Source of the DNA: Kitasatospora sp. NBC_01266
GTDB lineage: Bacteria; Actinomycetota; Actinomycetes; Streptomycetales; Streptomycetaceae
Direction: 5' to 3'
Length of the DNA: 64,000 nt
NCBI RefSeq assembly: GCF_036242395.1
Contig: NZ_CP108458.1
Span: 5,332,001 to 5,396,000, forward strand
The notes below the pieces were generated by a model that was not told the origin of the DNA, ran no database searches, and saw only the letters and a list, made by a program, of their open reading frames with translations. This document shows positions 34,505-42,002 of the stretch, piece after piece (within the stretch, counting starts at the first letter, position 1; each line of letters starts with the position of its first letter). Position numbers and translations under genes: made by a program.

Positions 34505-34616
34505 CCGCAGCCCTCGCCCGCGCCTGCTGAACAAGAAGAAGACAAAGAGCACGACACAGAGCGCCCGCCCCTGCCCCCTCGGCTGGCCGAGCTGCCCCCT
34601 GTGCGAAAGGAACTGA
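34497..34616 (+). CDS. Very small cysteine-containing protein, hypothetical
   Basis: The GTG at 34497 overlaps the end of the preceding small gene in another frame and opens a 39-codon frame ending 7 bases before the next gene. The product is basic in its first half (LLNKKKTK) and ends CPLGWPSCPLCERN, with three cysteines in a C-x6-C-x2-C pattern that could bind metal. Most third codon positions are G or C. It matches no family I know and could be an untranslated spacer, so confidence is low. Confidence 0.35.
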   Translation: MADRSPRPRLLNKKKTKSTTQSARPCPLGWPSCPLCERN

Positions 34617-34623
34617 AGCCCCC

Positions 34624-34827
34624 GTGAGCACCGACAAGAGCAAGAGCAAGCGCACCACCGGCAGCCGGATGACCCTCCACGTCTACCGCATCACGGCCAC
34701 CGGCAAGCGCGTCACCATCACGCCCAAGCACACGGTCCGGGGCGAGCCCGGCTTCTTCCGGTCCCGCCTCTTCGACCAGTGGCCGGAGTGCGCCTGCCCC
34801 CGCCACGCGCGCACCCGGCCCTCGTGA
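34624..34827 (+). CDS. Small basic hypothetical protein
   Basis: The 67-residue product starts with a GTG, has a Lys/Arg-rich first 15 residues, then TLHVYRITATGKRVTITPKHTV, which looks like two or three beta strands, and a C-terminal CACPRH motif. The arrangement suggests a small nucleic-acid or protein binding module. No family was recognised. It is the third of three short genes in a row and is followed by an 80-base gap before the convergent toxin gene. Confidence 0.55.
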   Translation: MSTDKSKSKRTTGSRMTLHVYRITATGKRVTITPKHTVRGEPGFFRSRLFDQWPECACPRHARTRPS

Positions 34828-34909
34828 CCCACGGGCACCCGCCCCACCGGCTCGGCGACCCGGATCAGGATCGCGTCATCGCCGGATGAGCAAAGGCGGC
34901 GTGCCCTGC

Positions 34910-35347
34910 TCAGACCTCCCTGATCTCGGCGAAGTCTTCGGCGAATGCCTTCATATCGTCGTCGGTCGTCACCAAGGTGACCGGCCGGGGACAGCGGATC
35001 TTGGCAGTGGCCGCAATGATCGCGTCGATCGTGTACTTCGTGCCGTGTATCCCGGTCCTGTCGGCCAGAGCCCTGGCCTCGTTGATGATCTCCGGGTCGG
35101 TGTCGATCACCTTGACACCGGCAAGCTTCCAGCGGGCCGTTGACGCCTTGCCGCCGGGGCGGTGCGCCTCCACCAGGACGACACCGGCGGTGGCGACCAG
35201 CTGTCCGCGAGCCTGGGCTTGCGCGACGAGCAGCTGCACATCTCGTCCCTCCTGCCCGGTGGTGACGAGCAGGCTCACGCCTTGGCTGTCGAGGAACAGC
35301 GTTCCGGCTGATGAAGCGTCAAGCTGCGTGGCCTTTTTCGCGGCCAT
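34910..35347 (-). CDS. PIN-domain protein, probable VapC-type toxin
   Basis: The 145-residue protein has a PIN-domain pattern: FLDSQGVSLLV near the start with the first acidic residue (Asp20), a central VEAHRP segment with a second acidic residue, and VTLVTTDDDMKAFA with the late aspartates. PIN toxins are Mg-dependent ribonucleases. The gene overlaps the 3' end of the upstream small gene by 29 bases, the usual antitoxin-toxin layout. The fold looks complete, so it may be active. RNA target unknown. Confidence 0.75.
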   Translation of the reverse strand: MAAKKATQLDASSAGTLFLDSQGVSLLVTTGQEGRDVQLLVAQAQARGQLVATAGVVLVEAHRPGGKASTARWKLAGVKVIDTDPEIINEARALADRTGIHGTKYTIDAIIAATAKIRCPRPVTLVTTDDDMKAFAEDFAEIREV

Positions 35348-35684
35348 GTTCGGAGTCCCCTTCGAGCTGCGCTCGGTCAGGGGACGAGCCTACGCCGAGT
35401 TGAGTGGCTCGCTGGAACATCGCGTCGTACTCCCGCTCCTCTTCATCGGTCGGGGTACCGTACGCGGCCTTGTACTCCTCAGTGATCTTCGCCAGCGTCG
35501 CTTTCCTGATGGCGTCCGCCACCAACTCGGCGACGTACTGTGCCGTGTCCTGGTCCCCGGAGAGGTGGTCCAGCGTCTCCAGCAGGTCCGGACCGACGAT
35601 CAGCGCGATCTCCACCTGGTCGGCCCCGAGATCGTGGGTGGTCGTGGGAGCACCCTCGCCGGCGGTACGGATCTCAGCGAGCAT
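35319..35684 (-). CDS. Probable antitoxin partner of the PIN-domain toxin
   Basis: The 121-residue protein starts at the ATG at 35684, with GAGGAG just upstream. The middle part (AQYVAELVADAIRKATLAKITEEY) is a long helix, and the C-terminal third is charged and probably disordered until bound to the toxin. I do not see a clear ribbon-helix-helix or AbrB motif, so the antitoxin class is open. The overlap with the PIN gene suggests translational coupling and autoregulation as a pair. Confidence 0.65.
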   Translation of the reverse strand: MLAEIRTAGEGAPTTTHDLGADQVEIALIVGPDLLETLDHLSGDQDTAQYVAELVADAIRKATLAKITEEYKAAYGTPTDEEEREYDAMFQRATQLGVGSSPDRAQLEGDSEHGREKGHAA

Positions 35685-35841
35685 GGGATGCTCCTCTGTG
35701 TGCGCTCGGTCCGGGGCGCTTCCCCGGCAGGCAGCCCGCAAAAGGGGCCGTGAACTCACAGTAGCGCCGAGCCTGCCACTGCTGCCCGGCTTGGGCGACA
35801 GTGGCTCTCGCGTCACGTCCGACCGCTCCCGGCCGACTGCC

Positions 35842-36654
35842 TCAGCTGCTCGGCCGCTGCAGCCGCGTGATGAACTTGTACCGGTCCCCGCGATAGATCG
35901 ACCGCACCCACTCCACCGGCGCCCCCTCGGCGTCGAACGAGTGCCGCGACAGCTGCAGCATCGGCAGCCCGAGGTCGGAGCCCAGCAGCCCCGCCTCGCG
36001 CGGGTTGGCCAGGGTGGTCTCGATGGTCTCCTCGGCCTCGGCCACCACCACGCCGTACACCTCGCGCAGCGCCGCGTAGAGCGAGTTGTGCTTGACCAGG
36101 TTGCGGCGCAGTGCCGGGAAGCGCTTCGCGGAGAGGTGGGCCACCTCGATCGCCATCGGGTCGCCGTTGGCCAGCCGCAGGCGCTCGATCCGCAGCACGC
36201 GGCTGCCGGGCTTGATGTCGAGCAGCGGGGCGAGGTGGTCGTCGGCGGTGATGTAGCCGACCTCGATCAGCCGGGAGGTGGGCTCCAGGCCCTGGGCGCG
36301 CATGTCCTCGGTGTAGGAGGTCAGCTGGAGGGCCTGGGCGACCTTGGGCTTGGCGACGAAGGTGCCCTTGCCCTGGATGCGCTCTAGCCGGCCCTCGACC
36401 ACCAGCTCCTGCAGCGCCTGGCGGACGGTGGTGCGCGAGGTGTCGAACTGCGCGGCCAGCGCGCGCTCCGGGGGGACGGGAGTGCCGGCCGGCTGGGTCT
36501 CGGTGAGCTGGAGCAGGTGTCGCTTCAGTCCGTAGTACTTGGGCACGCGCGCCGCCTGGGCGTCGCCGGCCGTCGTCGGGGCCTGGGTGTCCGGCTCGCC
36601 CGCCTTGGGCTCGTCCGGCCGAAGCTGGGCCGTGGTGCCCCCGTCGCTGCTCAT
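35842..36654 (-). CDS. dasR: GntR/HutC family regulator DasR, aminosugar-responsive global repressor
   Basis: The 270-residue protein has an N-terminal winged helix (about residues 45-110; SRTTVRQALQELVVEGRLERIQGKGTFVA, split here as SRTTVRQALQEL and GKGTFVA) and a C-terminal UTRA effector domain. It closely resembles DasR of Streptomyces, whose DNA binding is released by glucosamine-6-phosphate and which links chitin and GlcNAc metabolism to development and antibiotic production. It is divergent from dasA, as in other Streptomyces. The first 40 residues are a longer, Pro/Ala-rich tail than in S. coelicolor. I chose the ATG at 36654; a GTG 15 bases upstream is crowded by its ribosome site. 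Confidence 0.94.
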   Translation of the reverse strand: MSSDGGTTAQLRPDEPKAGEPDTQAPTTAGDAQAARVPKYYGLKRHLLQLTETQPAGTPVPPERALAAQFDTSRTTVRQALQELVVEGRLERIQGKGTFVAKPKVAQALQLTSYTEDMRAQGLEPTSRLIEVGYITADDHLAPLLDIKPGSRVLRIERLRLANGDPMAIEVAHLSAKRFPALRRNLVKHNSLYAALREVYGVVVAEAEETIETTLANPREAGLLGSDLGLPMLQLSRHSFDAEGAPVEWVRSIYRGDRYKFITRLQRPSS

Positions 36655-36813
36655 TGGCCGCTTCTCCACTCCTCGCGGGACCGCTCCGGCCCCACTACCT
36701 CGTTAACGGCACACATCGTTGCACGTATGCCTGGGCGACGGGGAGCGCATCACGCGATGAACGATGAGCGGTGTCGGCTTGATAACGGCTCGTTGCGTTT
36801 GCATGTCCGCCCG

Positions 36814-36865
36814 TTGACACCTCCATTGGTCTAGGCCAAGCTCCAGGCATCTGGTCTACACCACT
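36814..36865 (+). promoter_or_regulatory. dasA promoter with two DasR boxes
   Basis: TTGACA (36814-36819) is followed after 17 bases by CAAGCT. The first box, ATTGGTCTAGGCCAAG (36825-36840), lies in the spacer and the second, TCTGGTCTACACCACT (36850-36865), just downstream. Each differs from the core TGGTCTAGACCA at one position. This matches the two DasR sites described before S. coelicolor dasA. The boxes start 25 bases apart, and a bound dimer would block polymerase. Confidence 0.85.
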
Positions 36866-36985
36866 GCAGGCCAACTCATGAATCCCCAGACCATCTCAGG
36901 GTTCGCGGCATCACTCCCTCCCGTTATGCGGGATATGTCGCCGGCCACCGATGGGGGGCACCCGGGCATCCCTCAGGAGGATGGC

Positions 36986-38242
36986 GTGAAGCGTCAGCTC
37001 ATCGCGGCGGTCGGCGTCGCGGCAATGGTCGTCGGCGTCGCGGCCTGCGGCTCGTCCAGCAAGTCGTCGGACGACGCGGGCAGCTACAAGGGCAAGACCG
37101 TCACCATGTGGCTCATGTCCGGCTCGGCCCCGCAGGCCTGGCAGGACGGGGTCAAGGCCGACTTCGAGGCGCAGTACCCGGGTGCGAAGCTGAACATCCA
37201 GATCCAGCCGTGGGACGGCATCGGCCAGAAGGTCAACACCGCGCTCTCCGACGGCTCGGTGGACGTGCTGGAGGTCGGCAACACCCAGACCTCGGGTTAC
37301 GCCTCCACCGGCGGTCTGATGGACCTCACCTCGGACAAGGCCGACCTGGGCGGCAACGACTGGCCGGCCAACCTGAACGCCTCCTCGGTGTTCGAGGGCA
37401 AGCAGTACGCCGCGCCGTGGTACTTCTCCAACCGCGTGGTCATCTACAACAAGGCGCTGTGGACCAAGGCCGGCATCGCCGCCCCGCCCACCACGCTGGA
37501 CGAGTTCTACGGCGACCTGGACAAGCTCAAGGCCTCCGGCGTCGCCAACCCGATCTACCTGCCCGGCCAGGAGTGGTACACCTACTTCGGCCTGATCGCC
37601 GGCGACGGCGGCACGATCGCCAAGCAGAACGGCAGCCAGTGGGTCGGCAACCTGGAGTCGCCCGAGGCCAAGGCGGCCTTCGCGACCTACCAGAAGCTGC
37701 AGAGCTACTCGACGGCGCCGAAGGACAAGGACGAGGCCACCCCGGCGCAGTCCACCCTGTTCCCGCAGGGCACCATCGCCTCGATGATCGGCCTCGGCTG
37801 GGAGGCCCCGGCGCCCAAGGACATGCCGGCCGACAACGTGGGCTACTTCCCGATCCCCGGCCAGACCGCCGACAAGCCCTCCGGCGTCTTCCTCGGTGGC
37901 TCGAACCTGGCCGCCGCCGCGGACACCAAGAACCCCACCCTGGCCAAGGGCCTGCTCAAGATCGCCCTCTCGGACAAGTACGAGGGCATGATGGCCTCCG
38001 CCGGTCTGATCCCGAACAAGACCTCGCTGGACTCGCTGGCCAACACCCCGTTCGCGCAGGCGGCGCTGAAGGGTGCGGCCGTCGGCGCCACCACGCCGAA
38101 CCTGCCGAACTGGTCGACCGTCGAGAACCCGCCGGCTCCGATCAAGGAGTTCATGACCGCGGTCCTGCAGGGCGCGGACTACGACACGGCCGCCAAGCAG
38201 TACGACACCCAGATCACCAGCCTGCTGAACCAGAAGCAGTAG
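36986..38242 (+). CDS. dasA: Chitooligosaccharide ABC transporter, solute-binding lipoprotein DasA
   Basis: The 418-residue lipoprotein starts at the GTG at 36986, with AGGAGG 5 bases upstream. It has a signal peptide with lipobox VAAC (Cys about residue 21), then a two-lobed sugar-binding fold (TVTMWLMSGSAPQAW; DVLEVGNTQTSGYA). It binds N,N'-diacetylchitobiose outside the membrane and delivers it to DasB-DasC; the ATPase MsiK, encoded elsewhere, powers uptake. The gene lies under two DasR boxes. A gap of 106 bases with imperfect hairpins separates it from dasB, which may keep DasA more abundant than the permeases. Confidence 0.93.
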   Translation: MKRQLIAAVGVAAMVVGVAACGSSSKSSDDAGSYKGKTVTMWLMSGSAPQAWQDGVKADFEAQYPGAKLNIQIQPWDGIGQKVNTALSDGSVDVLEVGNTQTSGYASTGGLMDLTSDKADLGGNDWPANLNASSVFEGKQYAAPWYFSNRVVIYNKALWTKAGIAAPPTTLDEFYGDLDKLKASGVANPIYLPGQEWYTYFGLIAGDGGTIAKQNGSQWVGNLESPEAKAAFATYQKLQSYSTAPKDKDEATPAQSTLFPQGTIASMIGLGWEAPAPKDMPADNVGYFPIPGQTADKPSGVFLGGSNLAAAADTKNPTLAKGLLKIALSDKYEGMMASAGLIPNKTSLDSLANTPFAQAALKGAAVGATTPNLPNWSTVENPPAPIKEFMTAVLQGADYDTAAKQYDTQITSLLNQKQ

Positions 38243-38348
38243 TTCGCGAGCGGCGTCGCTCACCGGCTCTCCTGACGGAGGCGGTGGGCGGCGCCGTACC
38301 CCTGTTCTGTGGCCACTCAGTCGGGCCGGGCGTGAGGAAGAGAGATCG

Positions 38349-39335
38349 ATGGCTGTTCAGTCGGAACCGGTGCGGGCGCGGACCCCGCGTGGATCGGGGA
38401 CGGGCGACACCCTGAAGAGTGCCGGCAGACCGGCCGCCGGTCCGAGCCTGCTGAGCCGGGCCATGCCGTACCTGCTGCTGTTGCCGGCCACCGTGGCCAC
38501 CCTGGCGCTGCTGGGCTGGCCGCTGCTCAAGACCGTGCTGCTCTCGTTCCAGAACCTGAACCGCCGTCAGCTGGTCCTGCACCTGACCGAGTGGAACGGC
38601 TTCGACAACTACAGGCAGCTGCTCACCAGCGCCGAGTTCTGGCACACCACCGGCCGCTCGATCGCCTTCACCGCCGTCAACGTGGCGCTGATCATGGTCG
38701 GCGGCACCCTGGTCGGCCTGCTGCTGAACCGGCTCGGCTCGAAGATGCGGCTCTTCCTGCAGATCGGCCTGGTGCTCGCCTGGGCGATGCCGATCGTGGC
38801 CCAGACCACCGTCTTCACCTGGCTCTTCGACCAGCAGTACGGCGTGGTCAACTGGTGCCTGAACGAGCTGGGTTGGCACAGCATGGCCAACTACGACTGG
38901 TTCAGCACCCAGCTCTCCACCTTCTTCGTGATCGTGCTGCTGATCGTCTGGGGCTCGATCCCGTTCGTCGCCTTCAACATGTACGCGGCGCTGACCACCA
39001 TCCCGAACGAGCTCTACGAGGCCGCCAAGCTGGACGGCGCCGGCTCGGTCAAGATCTTCACCAAGGTGGTCTACCCCAGCCTGAAGCCGTTCTTCCTCGG
39101 CACGACCTTCCTCGAGGTCATCTGGGTGTTCAAGTCCTTCACCCAGGTCTTCGCCCTCAACCAGGGCGGCCCGCAGCGGCTCACCGAGACGCTGCCCGTC
39201 TACGCCTACATCGAGGGCAGCGGCAACTCGCACTACGGCGAGGGCGCGGCGATCGCCGTACTGACCATGCTGATGCTGGCGGTGCTGATGTCGTACTACT
39301 TCCGGATCATTCTGAAGCAGGAGGACGAGCTGTGA
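38349..39335 (+). CDS. dasB: Chitooligosaccharide ABC transporter permease DasB
   Basis: The 328-residue membrane protein has six predicted transmembrane helices after a 35-residue cytoplasmic tail. The coupling-loop motif EAAKLDGAGSVKIFTKVVYP, which contacts the ATPase, is near residues 222-241. It belongs to the MalF-type sugar permeases and forms the channel with DasC. The ATG has GGAAGAGAG upstream. Its stop overlaps the dasC start (GTGA). Confidence 0.93.
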   Translation: MAVQSEPVRARTPRGSGTGDTLKSAGRPAAGPSLLSRAMPYLLLLPATVATLALLGWPLLKTVLLSFQNLNRRQLVLHLTEWNGFDNYRQLLTSAEFWHTTGRSIAFTAVNVALIMVGGTLVGLLLNRLGSKMRLFLQIGLVLAWAMPIVAQTTVFTWLFDQQYGVVNWCLNELGWHSMANYDWFSTQLSTFFVIVLLIVWGSIPFVAFNMYAALTTIPNELYEAAKLDGAGSVKIFTKVVYPSLKPFFLGTTFLEVIWVFKSFTQVFALNQGGPQRLTETLPVYAYIEGSGNSHYGEGAAIAVLTMLMLAVLMSYYFRIILKQEDEL

Positions 39336-40171
39336 GGCGCTCGCTCATCGGACGCAGCTGGCCCAACATCGTCGCGGTCGTCCTCTTCGCCTTCTTCGCC
39401 TTCCCGGTCTACTGGATGGTGACCACGGCGTTCAAGCAGAACTCCGACATCATCAGCAAGACCCCGGTCTTCCTGCCGCTCGACGGCACCCTGGAGCACT
39501 TCTCCAAGGCCACCGGCGCCGCGCAGTTCTGGGAGATGACCGGCAACAGCCTGGTCGCCACCATCGGCGCGGTGCTCGCCTCGCTGGTGATCGCCACCCT
39601 GGCCTCGTTCGCGATCTCCCGGATGAAGTTCCGCGGACGCAAGGGCTTCGTGCTGGTGATCATGATGGCCCAGATGGCGCCCTGGGAGGTCATGACGATC
39701 TCGATCTACCTGATCGTCCGCGACCAGGGGATGCTCAACAGCCTGGTCCCGCTGCTGCTCTTCTACACCATGATGGTGCTGCCCTTCACGATCTGGACGC
39801 TGCGCGGCTTCATGGCCGCCGTGCCCAAGGAGTTGGAGGAGTCGGCGATGGTGGACGGTTGCACCCGGGCCCAGGCCTTCATCCGGGTGGTCTTCCCGCT
39901 GCTGGCCCCGGGCCTGATGGCCACCTCGCTGTTCGGCTTCATCACCGCGTGGAACGAGCTGCCGCTCATCCTGATCCTCAACAAGTCGACCGGGCCCGGC
40001 ACCTCGCAGACCCTGCCGCTCTGGCTGACCGAGTTCCAGACCGTCTTCGGCAACGACTGGGGGGCCACCATGGCCGCTTCCACCCTGTTCGCCATCCCGA
40101 TCCTGCTCGTCTTCCTCATCCTCCAACGCAAGGCTGTCGGTGGTCTGACCGCCGGCGCAGTGAAGGGCTGA
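39332..40171 (+). CDS. dasC: Chitooligosaccharide ABC transporter permease DasC
   Basis: The 279-residue MalG-type permease has six transmembrane helices and the EAA-type coupling loop EESAMVDGCTRAQAFIRVVF. The GTG start overlaps the dasB stop, so equal amounts of the two permeases are expected. The last spans are followed by a short tail ending in AVKG. Ten bases separate it from dasD, showing that uptake and intracellular breakdown are one transcription unit. Confidence 0.93.
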   Translation: MRRSLIGRSWPNIVAVVLFAFFAFPVYWMVTTAFKQNSDIISKTPVFLPLDGTLEHFSKATGAAQFWEMTGNSLVATIGAVLASLVIATLASFAISRMKFRGRKGFVLVIMMAQMAPWEVMTISIYLIVRDQGMLNSLVPLLLFYTMMVLPFTIWTLRGFMAAVPKELEESAMVDGCTRAQAFIRVVFPLLAPGLMATSLFGFITAWNELPLILILNKSTGPGTSQTLPLWLTEFQTVFGNDWGATMAASTLFAIPILLVFLILQRKAVGGLTAGAVKG

Positions 40172-40180
40172 CCGACCGCC

Positions 40181-41743
40181 GTGAGCATCCTCATCCCGAG
40201 CATTGCGGACAGTGACCAGCTGCATCGCGACGCACTGACCGTCCTGCAGCCCGGCTTCGAAGGCACCACCGCCCCGCCCGAGTGGGTCTGCCGCCACCTG
40301 GCGGCCGGTCTGGGCTCGGTGGCGCTCTTCGGCCGCAACGTCACCGACCAGGCCCAGCTGGCGGCACTCACCGCCCAGTTGCGCCAGGAGAACCCCGATC
40401 TGCTGATCGCGATCGACGAGGAGGGTGGCGACGTCACCCGCCTGGAGGTCGGCTCCGGCTCCTCGTGGCCGGGCAACCTGGCCCTGGGCGAGATCGACGA
40501 CCCGGCGCTGACCCGCGACGTGGCCCGCGAGCTGGGCCGGGCGCTGGCCGAGTGCGGCATCAACTACAACTGGGCGCCCTCCGCGGACGTCAACTCCAAC
40601 CCGGGCAACCCGATCATCGGGGTGCGCTCGTTCGGCGCCGACCCCGAGCTGTGCGCCCGGCACACCGCGGCCTGGGTGGAGGGCCTGCAGTCGGCCGGTG
40701 TCGCGGCCTGCGCCAAGCACTTCCCCGGCCACGGCGACACGGCGATCGACTCGCACCACGGCCTGCCGATGATCGGCGTGGACGAGGACCTGCTGCGCTC
40801 GCGCGACCTGGTGCCGTTCCGGGCCGCCGTCGAGGCCGGCGCCAAGGCCCTGATGAGCGCCCACATCATGCTCCCGGCGGTGGACCCGGTCTACCCGGCC
40901 ACGCTCAGCAAGGCTGTGCTGGGCGGGCTGCTGCGGGGTCGCCCGGAGGACGGCGGGCTCGGCTACCAGGGCCTGATCGTCACCGACGCGATCGAGATGG
41001 GGGCGATCGCCAACACGTACGGCATCGCGGAGGGGACGGTGCTGGCGCTGGCCGCCGGCGCCGACGCGATCTGCGTCGGCGGCGGGCTGGCCGACGAGGA
41101 GACGGTGCTCACCCTGCGGGACGCGATCGTGGGGGCGGTCCGCTCGGGCCGGCTGCCCGAGGAGCGGCTTGCCGACGCCGCCGCGCGGGTCCGCTCGCTG
41201 GGCTCCTGGGCGCGCATCTCCGCCCAGGGCGCGCCGACCGAGCCGGACCTGTCGATCGGCCTGCGGGCCGCCCGCCGGGCCCTGCTGGTGACCACCGACC
41301 CGGCGCAGCCGTTCGCCCCGGTGACGGACCGCCCGTGCGTGGCCTCCTTCTCGCCCGAGCCCAACATCGCGGTGGGCGACGTGACTCCGTGGGGCGTGGC
41401 CGGGATGCTGGCCGAGCGCTTCCCGGGTACCCGCGCGCTCAGCTTCACGCCTGCCGACGCCGCCGCCGACGGGCAGTTGGACGAGCTGGTCGCCCGGGTG
41501 CTGCGGGAGGCCGCGGACCGCCGGCTGGTGCTGGTGGTGCGCGACCTGCACCGGCACGAGTGGATGGCCGCCGCCGTGCGCGGCCTGCTGGCGACCCGTC
41601 CGGACGCCCTGGTGGTGGAGATGGGCGTGCCGCAGGCCGCCCCGGTCGGCGCGCTGCACATCGCCACCCACGGCGCGGCCCGGGTCTGCGGCCTGGCCGC
41701 CGTCGAGGTGCTCACCGGCCAGCCGACGGTGCGTACCCAGTAG
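40181..41743 (+). CDS. dasD: Intracellular GH3 beta-N-acetylglucosaminidase DasD
   Basis: The 520-residue enzyme has a NagZ-type GH3 domain (about residues 1-340): IAIDEEGGDVTRL, the KHFPGHGDTAIDSHHGLP loop with the catalytic His-Asp pair, and IVTDAIEMGAI with the nucleophile Asp. A C-terminal domain of about 160 residues follows. No signal peptide is present, so it acts in the cytoplasm on N,N'-diacetylchitobiose brought in by DasABC, giving GlcNAc. The GTG start is 10 bases after dasC. A strong hairpin follows the stop. Confidence 0.9.
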   Translation: MSILIPSIADSDQLHRDALTVLQPGFEGTTAPPEWVCRHLAAGLGSVALFGRNVTDQAQLAALTAQLRQENPDLLIAIDEEGGDVTRLEVGSGSSWPGNLALGEIDDPALTRDVARELGRALAECGINYNWAPSADVNSNPGNPIIGVRSFGADPELCARHTAAWVEGLQSAGVAACAKHFPGHGDTAIDSHHGLPMIGVDEDLLRSRDLVPFRAAVEAGAKALMSAHIMLPAVDPVYPATLSKAVLGGLLRGRPEDGGLGYQGLIVTDAIEMGAIANTYGIAEGTVLALAAGADAICVGGGLADEETVLTLRDAIVGAVRSGRLPEERLADAAARVRSLGSWARISAQGAPTEPDLSIGLRAARRALLVTTDPAQPFAPVTDRPCVASFSPEPNIAVGDVTPWGVAGMLAERFPGTRALSFTPADAAADGQLDELVARVLREAADRRLVLVVRDLHRHEWMAAAVRGLLATRPDALVVEMGVPQAAPVGALHIATHGAARVCGLAAVEVLTGQPTVRTQ

Positions 41744-41763
41744 GACTTTCTGACCGCCGCTCA

Positions 41764-41809
41764 ACAGCGGGGCCCTGCGGAGGAATTCTCCTCCGCGGGG
41801 CCCCGCTGT
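41764..41809 (+). terminator. Terminator after dasD
   Basis: A 21-base arm (41764-41784) pairs with 41789-41809 across the loop ATTC, with only one G-U pair. It lies 20 bases after the dasD stop and ends the dasABCD unit. The sequence from there to the next promoter (41810-41939) shows no gene. Confidence 0.85.
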
Positions 41810-41939
41810 CTTTCGCCGTCTTTTCGCGCCGCCGAGTTGTTCGAACTCCTGCTGAATTGGTCGTCCATCAATTGTCATGCCTTAAGCAAGGATTAAGACA
41901 CGAATGCGCAACGGGAAGGCGGGAGAACTCCGGAATGCG

Positions 41940-41991
41940 TTGACAGCCGCTTTGGTCTAGGCCAGGCTCCTGCAATCTGGTCTGAACCACT
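41940..41991 (+). promoter_or_regulatory. Promoter of the second dasA-like gene with two DasR boxes
   Basis: TTGACA (41940-41945) is followed after 17 bases by CAGGCT. Box one, TTTGGTCTAGGCCAGG (41951-41966), lies in the spacer; box two, TCTGGTCTGAACCACT, is at 41976-41991. The hexamer-to-box distance (11) and box-to-box distance (25) are the same as at dasA. Box two has two mismatches to the core and ends just before the ribosome site GGAGG. Confidence 0.82.
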
Positions 41992-42002
41992 CGGAGGATC
42001 AT

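Noticed and set aside
38243..38348. Terminator or attenuator between dasA and dasB
   Set aside because: Pairing of the GTCGCTCACCG and CGGTGGGCGGC segments is imperfect and no strong hairpin could be drawn, so it is not listed as a feature.
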